The position numbers and the translations under genes were made by a program. 64,000 nt of DNA, taken from NCBI GenBank assembly GCA_040954595.2, contig CM082580.2:6510001-6574000 (forward strand), in the 5' to 3' direction. Shown piece by piece: positions 26,914 to 40,352 of this stretch. The stretch is from Balanoglossus misakiensis (Eukaryota > Hemichordata). Numbering within the stretch: the first letter of the stretch is position 1; every line of letters begins with the position of its first letter. The notes under the pieces were generated by a model, which saw nothing but the letters and a program-made list of their open reading frames with translations, was not told where the DNA came from and searched no databases.

Positions 26914-29900
26914 CGGCGTCAAGACAGGCCGAAGTGAAGACACCTTGTACATAGTAGAAATGGCCAACTTTTGTGTCGTATATATTTTCTTGCCAATGAG
27001 TCAGCTGGTTCTTGCTTCTTGTGAAGGAGTATGCAATCGGGATTTTTTTGATACTGGGCTGCATTGATCAATATCCGTTGAAGTTTCTCGTAACACAAGA
27101 CGTCTGCAATAGTCATAGCGTTGTACCAAAGATTAGTCTAGTAACTTGTACCTCCATAGTGTTGTGTGTACGTACAAACTTCTACACGGTGTATACCACT
27201 AGCCTGTGTACGCGAAGCCGTGGATTGATTTCACGCGCTGCATGGGGCAGCACAAAGCACAGTCTACACAAACAGTGGTAACACATGGCTAACACTGGAC
27301 CAGTGGACTTTGTAGAACTTGGGGGGAAAAATTATGATTCATCTACTTTTTTGTAAAAATTTCTCAATTAAAACAGATCACCAGATGTTGAGGGTCCGGG
27401 CCCTGGCCCAGTCTGTGCCGTTGTGAGTCCTTGAGGAGGGCACATTATACACATGATGACTGACAATGAGGGCAACAGTGTATTTTGATGACCGAGGGCA
27501 CTGCTAGTCACAACTAAAACAGACTGTTTTGGTGTGACTGGCAGTCCCGAGGTCATCAAAAATACACTGTTGCCCGAATATGTCAGTCATCATGTGTTTT
27601 ATAACACACGAAACACACCACATCCAGGCATCAGTACCGGGCAGAAACCGATCGAATGGATGCCCTAGGGAACAGTTTGAAATGACTGCGCACCCAAGAG
27701 TGATAGGTGCCTGGTAGGACAGAGTTTGTAATACACTGTAATGTGTGTTTAGCTGTGCTGGACATATTACGGCTGCACATGTGACCCGTTATTTTGCTCC
27801 CCAGGGAGTTTAGTGGAATGAATTTTAGGTCCAGTGACCCCAGGGGTAATCGTTGCAAAGTACCTTGACAGCATTTGATTGTGGGAAAGTGCTTTATATA
27901 ACAACTCATCATTTTTAATCTTTTTATACATGGTGAGGATAATGATGTGGAAATTATACCTTGAAATTTGAGTCAGCTGAGGGAGGTTACATGTGTACTA
28001 GTCATTTGTGAACTGTCTCAGGACCTTTGTTATAAAAAGGTACTATGTTATTAAAATGAGGCTTTTTTTTTCTCAAAATGTGTCTCAACTTCAGTTTTTA
28101 GCAAATGCTGTGAAATGTTAATAAATTGTAGAAGCTGGCTTGTCAATTTATGCTTAGTATTATCAATCCCTGCCCAATGAAGTAAGTTTAAACTATCCAA
28201 AATCCTATATCGTTAAATGCCGGTAGGTCAATTCTGCAGAGTTAAAAAGATTTTTGCTAAGACTTTGGAATTTGTGACTGGCAAAGTCATTTTTTGTACT
28301 GGATAATTATTGAGTTGAAAATTGGTTGGTTTGTCAGTTGTCAGAGTTGTTTTGTGTCAAAACTGTGATTGGCGTCTGTCTGGTCTGCAGAGATCGTGAC
28401 AGCAACCTGTTTGAATTTTGTCTTGGTTACATTCTAGTCACCATTATATTGAAAGGAGTCGTTTGATTGTAGTCTATTTTTCAGTAGTACTTTACATATT
28501 TGCAGATAGGAAAAAAAATGCAGGCAGCATTCTCTATTCTTTATGTGTAGTAAATTATGTACATGTATTGTTTGTTACGTTTTGAACTTAGATGAAGACT
28601 GGAAAACTTCCCTGTAAGAAAGTACTTCTCTTTTTCTGGTGGCTGGCTTCTACATTCAGTTAGAACTGTTCCCATACCTCAGAGAACCAGAATGTTCTTT
28701 CAGTTGCTGGAGAGATACTGACTGCTGTGTGTGTGTGTTCCCTACCTGTAAAGGGATAGTGCACATCTGAACATGGGCTGCAATGTTTACCTAGTGGTTC
28801 TTCCTGCAGCTAATGTACTTGGGCTGTGTTTCCCATTTTTTTTTCAAATCCTACATTGATATCTTACCTCTGGTTATATAAATTTGTCTTAAGATGAGAC
28901 TTAGCTATAGAGTATTGCACGAGTATAGCAAATTCACTTGTATCAAAAACTGCCCACATTAATTACTGAATGAATATATACTCTGTAAATTGTCACATCA
29001 ATTTCTAGAATTTGTAAATATGCATTATGCAGTGAAAAACACAACGTTTTCAAATATACGAGACATGAACCATAAATCTGTTTCCATGTCAAAAATTGTC
29101 TGGACATTTAGAATTTCCCAGAATGTGTCGGGCACCTATGCACTGAAATTTTTAAATGTAGAGAGTATTTTCAGATTATATCTTCTGTATGGCCAGCCTT
29201 CCAATGTCAAGTGGTAGTACAGGGGTTTGCAGACAACGGGAATTATTTATTGCATGTTGCATTCATGAAAGTCGTGAATGTGGCAAAAGTACCAAGTTCT
29301 TTTGTACAAGATCCAGAACACAGTGGGACTGTCCATTATCCATCCTTGTTTATTACACCAGCCCTACTGTGTATTGTTTTCATATTTGAATCACCGATAA
29401 TTCCTCTGACACTTTCTGACATCAAAGAACTCGACGAAGAAATTTGGCAGTAGATGCAGCATTTTCACGTTTCACAGCAGTCTCATTAATTGTGAAGTAT
29501 TATTTTTTCCTCTTTGCAAATAGAAGCCAAAGTTCAGTGTATACATTTTTGTATGTTTTTTTCGTCTTCTGAAGTGCCATCTTCTTTCCGAATTTGCCAC
29601 GTTTACTGGTGCCATGTAACTCTGGTATTACAGGCATCATAGAATAGGTCACTTGCATGACCCCTGTGTGACCTTTACATCCTGGCATTTTGTTGGTAGG
29701 GGGTTTAGAGTCAACCATACAAGTGACTTTGTGTACCCTAAAATTGAAAACTTGAATGATGTATGATATAATACTCCCCCAAAACACACACAAAAACACT
29801 AAGATGTAAGGTAACTCGGGGGTCATAAAATTGGCATATTTATCTGTATTTTTTTAGTTTTAAGACTTTCAATATATTTTGTCAATTTCAGTCAGTTGTG

Positions 29901-30423
29901 TGATGTAGACTATTAATTATGTACTAAGAGGATTTTTTACGAGAACTGTTTTGTGTATTGTATTTATCAGTTGTGTACTCAGCGCTTTATGTGCAAGGTT
30001 TCATATAGCAGGGCCAATCTGGTGCATTATATATACACCTGCTGTATGTCTGCCAGCAACTTGGTTTCCCCACAGCAATGTCGACCAATCAGAAGCACAG
30101 TTATTGAGTGTAGTCCCACTACGCAGCTTTACCCCCACGCTAGTTGTGTGAGGCAATATGATTGGCTAAGACCACAGACTTTTCTGCACTATTGTAATGA
30201 ACCGAATACTCAGTTGTAAACTTGTTGCAAAGTAGAAGTGTTTAGCGTAGGTGCACATTAACGCTTCAATGCGTACTACAACACCTGCAAGTGATCATTT
30301 TCAACAATGGCTCTTCGGGTCAAGTATTTTTTATGGGGACCGCACACTGTTGTTGTCAGGCACGCATACATCGCCAGTCTCTGCGTCACCTGTCATTTCA
30401 GCCAATCACTGCGCTTGTTACTG
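26914..30423. other. JMJD6 3' flank and intergenic DNA
   Basis: Likely JMJD6 3' UTR at the left; ATTAAA at about 27367 is a possible polyadenylation signal. One foldback element lies at 27445-27601. From 27.6 to 30.4 kb the sequence is AT-rich and lacks recognisable exons. Three CCAAT/ATTGG motifs at about 30083, 30160 and 30400 could mark a promoter, but no exon follows before the large palindrome. Confidence 0.4.
27445..27601. mobile_element. Foldback miniature element
   Basis: Left arm 27449-27512 (starting ACACATGATGACTGACA) and right arm 27533-27597 are inverted copies with a few mismatches, separated by about 20 bases. Almost the whole element is arm. No coding capacity. Confidence 0.8.
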
Positions 30424-32065
30424 ATAGACCATGAGCCAGTAGGGGTTTACCTCCCCCCCCCGGGGGAATTTTCGAGACAATGTTTTTCTGAAAGCCTATC
30501 ATATACTGAGTAAAATTCACTTTGTTTGCCATCTGGGCACCGGGGCGTTTTCGAGTTATTGGCTTCTAAATTATATTGGGTAACGTATGTAGGAAAGCCT
30601 AAAAGTGCGTATAAATTGACGTAGGGGGGTAAATTAGTCTTGTAAAATGCTGTCTCTCTGAACGTATACCTCGAACAACAGGGATGTATTTGGTATCAAA
30701 AGAAAGCTTAATAAACAAGCTTTCCATTAATTACAAAATAAAAGTGATATGACAAATCATGACATCACAGTGACGTCATAAGTCAAAATACCCTTACGAA
30801 AATGGTGTTCTGTTCACCTATAAATGTGAGGTTTTGCAAAACATGTCTCTGTGCAATTGTACTGATGAAAACTGATGAAAACTGTGATGTGTTTGGTATC
30901 AACAGAAAGCTGATTGAGTAAAGTATCTAATTATTGCAAAAAATTGATATAATAATCAATTACGTCATCATTACGTCATACTTCCAAGTACCCTTACCAA
31001 TTAGTGACTATGATGACAAGTTATTACCCTAGGAGATAGGTGCCTTTAAATAAAAAAATTGGTAAGGAAGGTTTGTGAAGTCCATTCTATGTAAAAAATG
31101 GTGCTGATTCCAAAAAAGTCAGTCTTATTGACCCCACCCAAGACAAAATTGCCATTTTGGCACTTTTTAACCCAAAAAAGGTCATTTTTAGAAAACACTA
31201 AAAACACACTGTTTTCGTCACATTCGAAGATCTGATGACATATGATATGCCTATTCTATGTAAAATTTGGTTGATATTACGAAAAAAAAGCAGTCTGACT
31301 GACTCCACCCAAGACAAAATTGCCATTTTGGCACTTTTTAACCCAAAAAAGGTCATTTTTAGAAAACACTAAAAACACACTGTTTTCGTCACATTCGAAG
31401 ATCTGATGACATATGATATGCCTATTCTATGTAAAATTTGGTTGATATTACGAAAAAAAAGCAGTCTGACTGACCCCACCCAAGAAAAAATTGCCATTTT
31501 GGCACTTTTTAACCCAAAAAAGGTCATTTTTAGAAAACACTAAAAACACACTGTTTTCGTCTCATTCGAAGATCTGATGACATATGATATGCCTATTCTA
31601 TGTAACATTTGGTTGATATTACGAAAAAAGCAGTCTGACTGACCCCAAACGAGAGAGAATTGCCTTTTTGACCATTTTTTGCCCAAAAACGTCATTTTTA
31701 GACAAAACTTAAAACACACTCTACTCTTCATATTGATTGGTTTGATGATATATGGAAAGTCAATTCTATGTGTAAAGTGGTGACAATAAAACATAAAGCA
31801 GTCTTTTTGACCCCAATCAATACAAAAATGCCATTTTTGGCCACATTTTTGAGGTCAAAAAGGTCATTTTTACAAAAAAACTAAAAACAAACTGTTTTCT
31901 TCATATTCAGAGATCTGATTATGTATGAAAAGTCCATTCTATGTAAAAAAAAAAAAAAATCTGATTGACCCCATTCTAGTCAAAATTGCGTTTTTGGCAA
32001 TTTATTGCCTAAAAAGACCTACTTAAGACAAATTTATCATTTTAAACATTTTCTAGAGAAAAAAA
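30424..32065. repeat. Left arm of a 4.36-kb palindrome
   Basis: Starts ATAGACCATGAGCCAGTAGG and is the reverse complement of 33142-34780. Sampled stretches are identical or differ at isolated bases. From about 31100 the arm is built of ~171-bp units, each with a block like AAATTGCCATTTTGGCAC (unit markers at 31151, 31322, 31493, then more degenerate). No coding sequence; the short ORF in each arm is a by-product of the unit. Confidence 0.92.
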
Positions 32066-33141
32066 TGTTTGCAACTAATAATAAATAAAAGTCCATTCTA
32101 TCTTAAAAGTAGCGATTTTTCCAAAAAAGCACTCTTACTGACTCCACAGAGGGAAAAAATGCCATTTTGGCCACTTTACTCAAAAAGGTAACTGTTTGAA
32201 ACTTCTTTCTTTATTTTCAGATATCTTATGATGTACGGAGAAGGTCCATTTTTGTTGAAAGGGAGCCGATTCCAAAAAAACTTCTTTTCAGCCCTACAAA
32301 ATTGTCATTTTGGCCATTTTTGGTCAAAAAGGTCATTTCAAGAAAAAATGAAAACAAGCTGTTTTCTTCGTATTTAAATGTTTGATTATGAATGGAAAGT
32401 CCATTTTTTGCAAAAAATATGCTGATACCAACACAACAGTCTTATTAAGACCCCACTCAATACAAAATTGCCACTAAGCCATCTTCTAATCAACAATTGT
32501 CTTTTTCAGAAAACAAAATAATTGGTGTTTTTTGCCTTTTGAGTTGTGATTTTATATTTGCATATTTAAAATGTCATACCATATGATATCAGTTGAATTG
32601 ATGATATTGAAAGGCAGAGTTGCCACAATTTGGCACATTTAGCCTAAAATGGAACTCAACAATAAAACGAGACGATCCATGTATTCACACTGTATACTAT
32701 AAGTCGGTTATACATGGTATAATTTGTTTTATGTACATCTATACCAGCTCCGGATAGATTGTTGACATTTATCCTCTTCGTTCGGAATACAAAATCAGAA
32801 ATTATATTATATCATGATACCTCCGTCATTTTGATTGGACAGGGGTGCAATCCCACGATGCTAAATACTCAAAAGAGCTAAAACTGGCCCCTGAACTAGC
32901 ACACAACAGGGAAAATGTGGGTTTAAACCTAATAAATATACTAAAAACTCTTAAATTCCTTGACGTTTCAATTTGGAGATGCTCTAAGTGAATATTTGGG
33001 ACTTTGCCATGTGCAGTGCCTGTCTTTTTGTCGCCTGTATCATGTTTAATGCTTGGTCCTGGGCGACGTGTTTAGATTCATCGATGCGACTTTGGTTCAA
33101 TTCTTATAACTTCTTTTACTCTCGACGCTGTTTCATCATCA
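32066..33141. other. Spacer of the 4.36-kb palindrome
   Basis: The left 450 bases continue the degenerate ~171-bp units of the left arm with no partner on the right side. The remainder (32520-33141) is AT-rich unique sequence without a recognisable ORF. Confidence 0.7.
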
Positions 33142-34780
33142 TTTTTTTTCTCTAGAAAATGTTTAAAATGATAAATTTGTCTTAAGTAGGTCTTTTTAGG
33201 CAATAAATTGCCAAAAACGCAATTTTGACTAGAATGGGGTCAATCAGATTTTTTTTTTTTTACATAGAATGGACTTTTCATACATAATCAGATCTCTGAA
33301 TATGAAGAAAACAGTTTGTTTTTAGTTTTTTTGTAAAAATGACCTTTTTGACCTCAAAAATGTGGCCAAAAATGGCATTTTTGTATTGATTGGGGTCAAA
33401 AAGACTGCTTTATGTTTTATAGTCACCACTTTACACATAGAATTGACTTTCCATATATCATCAAATCAATCAATATGAAGAGTAGAGTGTGTTTTAAGTT
33501 TTGTCTAAAAATGACGTTTTTGGGCAAAAAATGGTCAAAAAGGCAATTCTGTCTCGTTTGGGGTCAGTCAGACTGCTTTTTTCGTAATATCAACCAAATG
33601 TTACATAGAATAGGAATATCATATGTCATCAGATCTTCGAATGTGACGAAAACAGTGTGTTTTTAGTGTTTTCTAAAAATGACCTTTTTTGGGTTAAAAA
33701 GTGCCAAAATGGCAATTTTTTCTTGGGTGGGGTCAGTCAGACTGCTTTTTTTCGTAATATCAACCAAATTTTACATAGAATAGGCATATCATATGTCATC
33801 AGATCTTCGAATGTGACGAAAACAGTGTGTTTTTAGTGTTTTCTAAAAATGACCTTTTTGGGTTAAAAAGTGCCAAAATGGCAATTTTGTCTTGGGTGGG
33901 GTCAGTCAGACTGCTTTTTTTTCGTAATATCAACCAAATTTTACATAGAATAGGCATATCATATGTCATCAGATCTTCGAATGTGACGAAAACAGTGTGT
34001 TTTTAGTGTTTTCTAAAAATGACCTTTTTTGGGTTAAAAAGTGCCAAAATGGCAATTTTGTCTTGGGTGGGGTCAATAAGACTGACTTTTTTGGAATCAG
34101 CACCATTTTTTACATAGAATGGACTTCACAAACCTTCCTTACCAATTTTTTTATTTAAAGGCACCTATCTCCTAGGGTAATAACTTGTCATCATAGTCAC
34201 TAATTGGTAAGGGTACTTGGAAGTATGACGTAATGATGACGTAATTGATTATTATATCAATTTTTTGCAATAATTAGATACTTTACTCAATCAGCTTTCT
34301 GTTGATACCAAACACATCACAGTTTTCATCAGTTTTCATCAGTACAATTGCACAGAGACATGTTTTGCAAAACCTCACATTTATAGGTGAACAGAACACC
34401 ATTTTCGTAAGGGTATTTTGACTTATGACGTCACTGTGATGTCATGATTTGTCATATCACTTTTATTTTGTAATTAATGGAAAGCTTGTTTATTAAGCTT
34501 TCTTTTGATACCAAATACATCCCTGTTGTTCGAGGTATACGTTCAGAGAGACAGCATTTTACAAGACTAATTTACCCCCCTACGTCAATTTATACGCACT
34601 TTTAGGCTTTCCTACATACGTTACCCAATATAATTTAGAAGCCAATAACTCGAAAACGCCCCGGTGCCCAGATGGCAAACAAAGTGAATTTTACTCAGTA
34701 TATGATAGGCTTTCAGAAAAACATTGTCTCGAAAATTCCCCCGGGGGGGGGAGGTAAACCCCTACTGGCTCATGGTCTAT
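33142..34780. repeat. Right arm of the 4.36-kb palindrome
   Basis: Reverse complement of the left arm, ending CTACTGGCTCATGGTCTAT at 34780. The order and number of the 171-bp units mirror the left arm. No convincing target-site duplication flanks the two outer ends. Confidence 0.92.
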
Positions 34781-35095
34781 GAACTTAGCTTCGACGCTCT
34801 CGTCACTTCCTTTCATCAACCACGCACTGAACACTTACCAGTACTGAAACACACTGCTGCCATTAGTGAACAAACGTCCACAGGACTGTATATCACATCA
34901 GTGTATTTGTGGCAATTTCAAGCACACATCACACAGTCCATCATTGACATTGTCGCAATATGTAACTATTTTATATTAAATGTACCTATGGTTATCTACA
35001 TGTACTGTGGATTGTGATTTATTATGTTATAATAATCAATCGCCTTATTGAGTGTGTGTCGTCATGGTGACAAGGACGTAACATTAGCATGAGAT

Positions 35096-35388
35096 AATGT
35101 ATGTTACAAGGTACAGGTACGTGAACTTAGTCTAGTTTCTATGAATATTAACAAATAACCAGGACTTAGTTTCTATGAATATTAACAAATGTTACTGATT
35201 AATTTGTTCGAAAGAGACCGAGATTATAAATCAATGGATAAAATATTAAAGGCAAATATCCAAATATATAAACATACAGAATCGGTGGCGTATTTACGGT
35301 AGTCAAAAGATGGACCAGAACGAAAATAGAAGCAAAACAGCAGTATAGTAGAGCCAAGAGATTGGATCAAGTGTGTGCAGAATCCTTA
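35096..35388. repeat. Left outer inverted arm of the LINE complex
   Basis: Reverse complement of 43719-43993, with one ~16-bp insertion in this copy. It starts AATGTATGTTACAAGGTACA and is followed at once by the 94-bp segment 35384-35477, which recurs in direct orientation at 43165-43258. Confidence 0.82.
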
Positions 35389-35931
35389 CCACCACTGAGG
35401 CTACTAAGGGCGTTTATAATTTTGAGTATTTCATAGAACTCGTGTCAAAATATAACTTATTCTGAACAATGCGCAGCCCGAACAACTTTTTTTCCATTGT
35501 TATATGCCATTCGAATTCGGCAAACAGATACTTTGTCAATATCTACTTTAGCGAAAAATTTAAGAGCCCCTTGCAATTTAAACATGTGCGAGTTTTCAAC
35601 CACAAGTACGCTAAATCCCCGTTATACCCGTGTCGCAAAACTGTCATAGGGTCTAAAATTTTGATGTAACTTCTAACGTTATTTTTCTATGAACCATTTT
35701 TGATTTTAAAAAAATCATGCACGGTGACATAGCGTTTCTTTTAAGTATAACGAATCTTTTTCAGCCCCTTTTATTCCCGAATTTTTCTCCAACTTGGACA
35801 CTTCTTGGTTTTTGGAACACTGATATCGTAAGTTAAAGTTATTCTGACTAGCTCTTTGGTAGTCTATTGACGGATGGCTGCAAGTGAAAGGGAGAAAGGG
35901 CAGGAAAACGTCCGCGGAAGAGTTCAAGCGA

Positions 35932-36563
35932 AATGGAGAACGTGGAAGGTGGTAACAATGAAATTCTCCACCTGTTACATAAGCTTGAGTGGGGCCAACG
36001 TGGTCTTGAAAGCAAAGTTGATAAACTCAGAAATCAGTTGATGGAGTCGGTTGAATCCCAGATGAAAAGTTTAAAGGAAGAGTTTGTGTTGTAAATCGGC
36101 AGAATAGATGCTAAAATATGTGCATTGGAGACCGCTGTTAGAAACCGTGAAGACGGAATATCTGCCATTGACGCCAACCCTCTGAGCAATGATGACGTGT
36201 GTTTAATAGCGATTAACGTCCCTGAAGCGGACAACGAGGATTTACAGGCTAAAGTAAATGGCATCGTCAGTAAGCATGGGGAACCAGCAAAACATGCACA
36301 TGTTGTGAAAGCGAAACGTCTTCAGTCACGGCGACAAGGATCTCCTGGTCTGGTAAAATTTGCGATGGAGAACGTGGAACAGACGATGCAAAAAGGAACT
36401 GAAAAACTCAGATTCCTACAGAAGAGTATTCTTGCGATCTAGTAAATCTCATGCAGAACGCATGTTGGAATTGAATACGCGTACTTTATTGAATGAACTA
36501 CCGAATCAATGGTGCTGAATTTCGTATAACTGGCAGTGGACGCATCGTAAGAAAAAATACCAT
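35932..36563 (+). pseudogene. LINE ORF1 relic (coiled coil plus nucleic-acid-binding region)
   Basis: From an ATG at 35932 the frame encodes a coiled-coil segment (LHKLEWGQRGLESKVDKL), then an in-frame TAA, then continues in the same frame through DDVCLIAINVPEAD and VKAKRLQSRRQGSPGLVKFA to a stop at 36442. After one frameshift, AERMLELNTRTLLNELP and GAEFRITGSGRIVRK continue the homology. This layout is typical of ORF1 proteins of non-LTR retrotransposons. The stop and frameshifts make it a dead copy. It probably belongs with the endonuclease relic at 41437-42017. Confidence 0.7.
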
Positions 36564-36774
36564 GGAACCCTCACGTCAACGTCACACTATGGAACCAAAC
36601 GACGCGCGCGAATAGGATTTACTCCAAGCACAATGTTGGCTGGTACCCTGCCTCGGTGACAAACACCAAAGAGGCAGGTAAACACAAACCGCCATATTTA
36701 GAATTTTGGAATCTGATTGGCTAATAAATGAACGTTCTATAACTTCCGGGCTACATTCAATCTGTCGCGTTTCT

Positions 36775-37395
36775 TGACATTCTTGGGTTAATTTGGATTT
36801 GATAGGGTCATGAATATGCAAATTAGATCTAAAAATAGAAGTTTTGGTAAAAATCTTCTTCGCCACAACTACATGTACGATGGAGCTGAAATTTGGTAGG
36901 AATGTGTGTTATGGTGCCCCTACCTGATTTTGTAAATTTGGATTTGATGGGGTCATAAATATGCAAATTAGATCTAAAAATAGAATTTTTGGACAAAAAT
37001 TTTCCTCTCCCTAACTACATGTACGATGGAGCTGTCATTTGGTAGGAATGTGTGTTATGGTGTCCCTACCTGATTTTGTTAATTTGGATATGATGTGGTC
37101 ATGAATATGCAAATTAGATCTAAAAATAGAATTTTTGGTCAAAAATCTTCTTCTCCCTAACTACATGTACGATGGAGCTGAAATTTGGTAGGAATGTGTG
37201 TTATGGTGCCCCTACCTGATTTAGTTAATTTGGATATAATGGGGTCATAAATATGCAAATTAGATCTAAAAATAGAATTTTGGGGAAAAAATCTTCTTCC
37301 TAAATACATGTACGATGGAGCTGAAATTTGGTAGGAATGTGTGTTATGGTGCCCCTACCTGTTTTTGTTAATTGGAATTTTGATGGGGTCATGGA
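36775..37395. repeat. ~146-bp tandem array, about 4 copies
   Basis: The block GGTCATAAATATGCAAATTA recurs at about 36807, 36952, 37098, 37244 and 37387. Each unit also contains ACATGTACGATGGAGCTG and GGTAGGAATGTGTGTTATGG. No coding sequence. Confidence 0.88.
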
Positions 37396-40141
37396 TATGC
37401 AAATTAGAACCTTGGTGCTTTCTTTTGATGTTGTTCTTTAGGAATAATTTTTTTCTTTCTTTAGCACAATGAATCAAGCTGAATGTGGATATTAAATACT
37501 TGTGATGTCTATGTTTGGTTTTGTTTAATAGAATACAATTTTTATGATTAAAACCTAGGGTATTCATATCATTGCCCAGCTACAGTGTTAGCGGTAGGAT
37601 TTCAAAAGCATTAGCCATTTTGGCTAATAACACCTAAATTCAATTAGCCAAATTAGAAATTGATTAGCCATTTTTTTCACAATTTTATCCTGTTTGACAA
37701 ATAAATTTGTAGACACGAATGTTTACTTCTACTTAAAATAAATACAACACAAATGAGATTTTCTGGATTGTTTTTGTTTATAACAACAATACTCGTATGG
37801 TACACAAATGTTTGTACCATCACATTTTTACACAACACTTATTTTCACACAATGATATGTAATAAAAGGATGATACATCTACAGTGTTTTCTCTGGACTG
37901 CGCTTTTTGAGCAATTGTCTGCCGCCTAAAAATCACGCAACTGCCCACTTGCCATTGACTCGAAACATAAACTAAACACATCCAGCAATATACTGAGTTG
38001 ATTGACACTTTTTACAATGATATTATTTCTGTACTATTAACCGCAGCGGATAGGACTCTTCCTAAAATTACACACTCAAATAAGCATGCAATTCCTGGTT
38101 GGAATGCTCTAGTCAAAGATTATTATGACAAAGCTCGCACTGATTTTTTAATCTGGAAGGATAATGGCTCCCCTAAATTTGGTCCCTTCTTTGAACTTAT
38201 GCGCAGGTCCAGCAAATTGTAAGAAGGCAGAAAAAGAAATGCGCACTAATGCCATGGCTGTAAAATTAAAGAAAGACTCTAAGGCGTACTGGAAAGATGT
38301 CAGTAAACGGAAAGGTAGATCAATATCTCCATCATCTATTGATGGTCATACAGGTGAAGTGGTTAATATGTGGAAAGACCATTACGAGAATATTTTGACA
38401 AAAACTGGAAAAGAGTCTGCACCTGATTTTATGAACATTGAGTACTGTGATGACATAATTGTACACCATGAAGAAATTTGTGAATTAATTAAGAACCTTA
38501 AGACAGGTGCATCGTCGGGTATCGACATGGTGTCACCTGAGCACCTGAAGTATGCGCCATACAGAGTCAGTGTTCTACTTTCCCTCTGTTTCACGGCTAT
38601 GTTAATTCATGGCATTGTTCCCAAACAATTGATGACTACGGTTTTAGTTCCCATTCCAAAAAACCCAGGTGGTGACATTTGTGACAAATCTAACTACCGT
38701 CCTGTTGCTGTTGCAACAACGATATCTAAACTGTTAGAGAGAGTTTGGTTAAATCGCTGCATGGATTGTCTAACGACTAGCGAGCACCAGTTTGGATTTA
38801 AACCAGGCCATGGTACCGATATGTCAATTTTTGTTCTTAAAGAAATTTTGAATTATTACAAGCGTTGTAACACTCCTGTTTTTGTCACTTTTATGGATGC
38901 ATCCAAAGCTTTTGATTATGTTCGTCAGAGGCCTTCCGCTTAATTGGTTTACAAGTTATCTTCATAATCGCCATCAGGTGGTTGCTATTGACAAGAGTAT
39001 TTCAGATCCAAAGATTGTAAAATGTGGAATACCACAAGGTTCTATTCTTGGTCCACTTCTGTTCCTCATTTACATTAATGATATTGTTCTATCAACCAGC
39101 GCATTTGATTTTAAACTTTTCGCAGATGATACAAGTCTGTTTAAATGTACAAGCTGCAATGTCAACTTTAATCAAATGAACAGTGATTTCAAGTTGGTCA
39201 AAGATTGGTGTGATGCCAATAAATTGACCATTAACGCTAGTAAAACTAACTATATGTTAATTAATTCCATTCATAAACCAACTCATGCTCAGGGTCAACT
39301 AGAAATTGACAGCTCTCTTGTTGAGAATGTCTCTTCCACTACTTACCTTGGTGTCATCATTGACTGCGCTCTGAGGTGGAAATCGCACATTGAGAAAGTC
39401 AGGAGAGCTATCAGCCCAATTGTTGGAGTTATTTCAAAAATACGTCACTTTGTACCCAAGTCCACCTTGCTTTTACTTTACAACTCCTTAATTTTACCAC
39501 ACTTAATGTATTGTATTGAAATATGGGGACATGCATATCATTCAGCCCTACAACCACTTTTTCGTCTTCAGAAAAAAATTGGTTCGTCTGATTACCTTTT
39601 CATGCTACTATGCTCATTCAGCCCCCTGTTTTGGCAACTCAGCATATTGAATGTGTTTAATCTTTGTAAACTTCAGACTTGTATGTTCATTTATGACCTA
39701 GACCACCATCACTATGCTCACCACCTCGATCAGTATTTCCAAGGTGTCTCTCCACATACATATCCAACATCATTTAATACGAACAGGAACTTAAAAATCC
39801 CAAAGGTCAACTTGACTACTTCTCAGCAGAATTTTAAGTATGCATCTGTAAAATGCTGGAACTCCATTCCACTCACTTTAAAAAATACACACTGCAGAAA
39901 CAGATTTAAAAAAGAGCTCAAAAAACATCTGCTACAACTTCAGTGACAACTTTTTTTGCTTTCAAAAAAGTCAACCCATTATAATGTACTCCTTCGCAAC
40001 AAATTAGTTGCCTTCAACTCACCTGTATTTATTTATTTATTTATTTATTTATTTTATTTATTTATTTATTGAACAGATCATTTATTTACATGTGCTGTAC
40101 AACTGTTTGACATCTTTATAATTAATTAACTCAGAAATATG

Positions 40142-40184
40142 GGCCATGGACTAGACTAGTTTCTGCGAAACTATTTCCATGGTC
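40142..40184 (+). other. 3' UTR stem-loop of LINE B
   Basis: TAGTTTC-TGC-GAAACTA forms a perfect 7-bp stem with a 3-base loop. It is nested in an outer CCATGGA/TCCATGG pairing with small internal loops. It lies about 75 bases before the (ATTC)n tail, where CR1/L2-type elements are expected to be recognised by their reverse transcriptase. Confidence 0.6.
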
Positions 40185-40258
40185 CACACTGGAAATATGT
40201 AACATCTTCCTTTTACATTCAGTGTATTATATATATATTGACATATCTCTGGTGAAAT

Positions 40259-40352
40259 AAATTCATTCATTCATTCATTCATTCATTCATTCATTCATTC
40301 ATTCATTCATTCATTCATTCATTCATTCATTCATTCATTCATTCATTCATTC
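40259..40352. repeat. (ATTC)n tail of LINE B
   Basis: About 23 copies of ATTC directly after GGTGAAATAA, ending at the point where LINE A resumes. Confidence 0.93.

Noticed and set aside
31540-33666. Two nearly identical 84-residue ORFs on opposite strands (FYCHHFTHRIDFPYII)
   Set aside because: They are mirror copies in the palindrome arms, composed of the 171-bp unit, without start context or family similarity.
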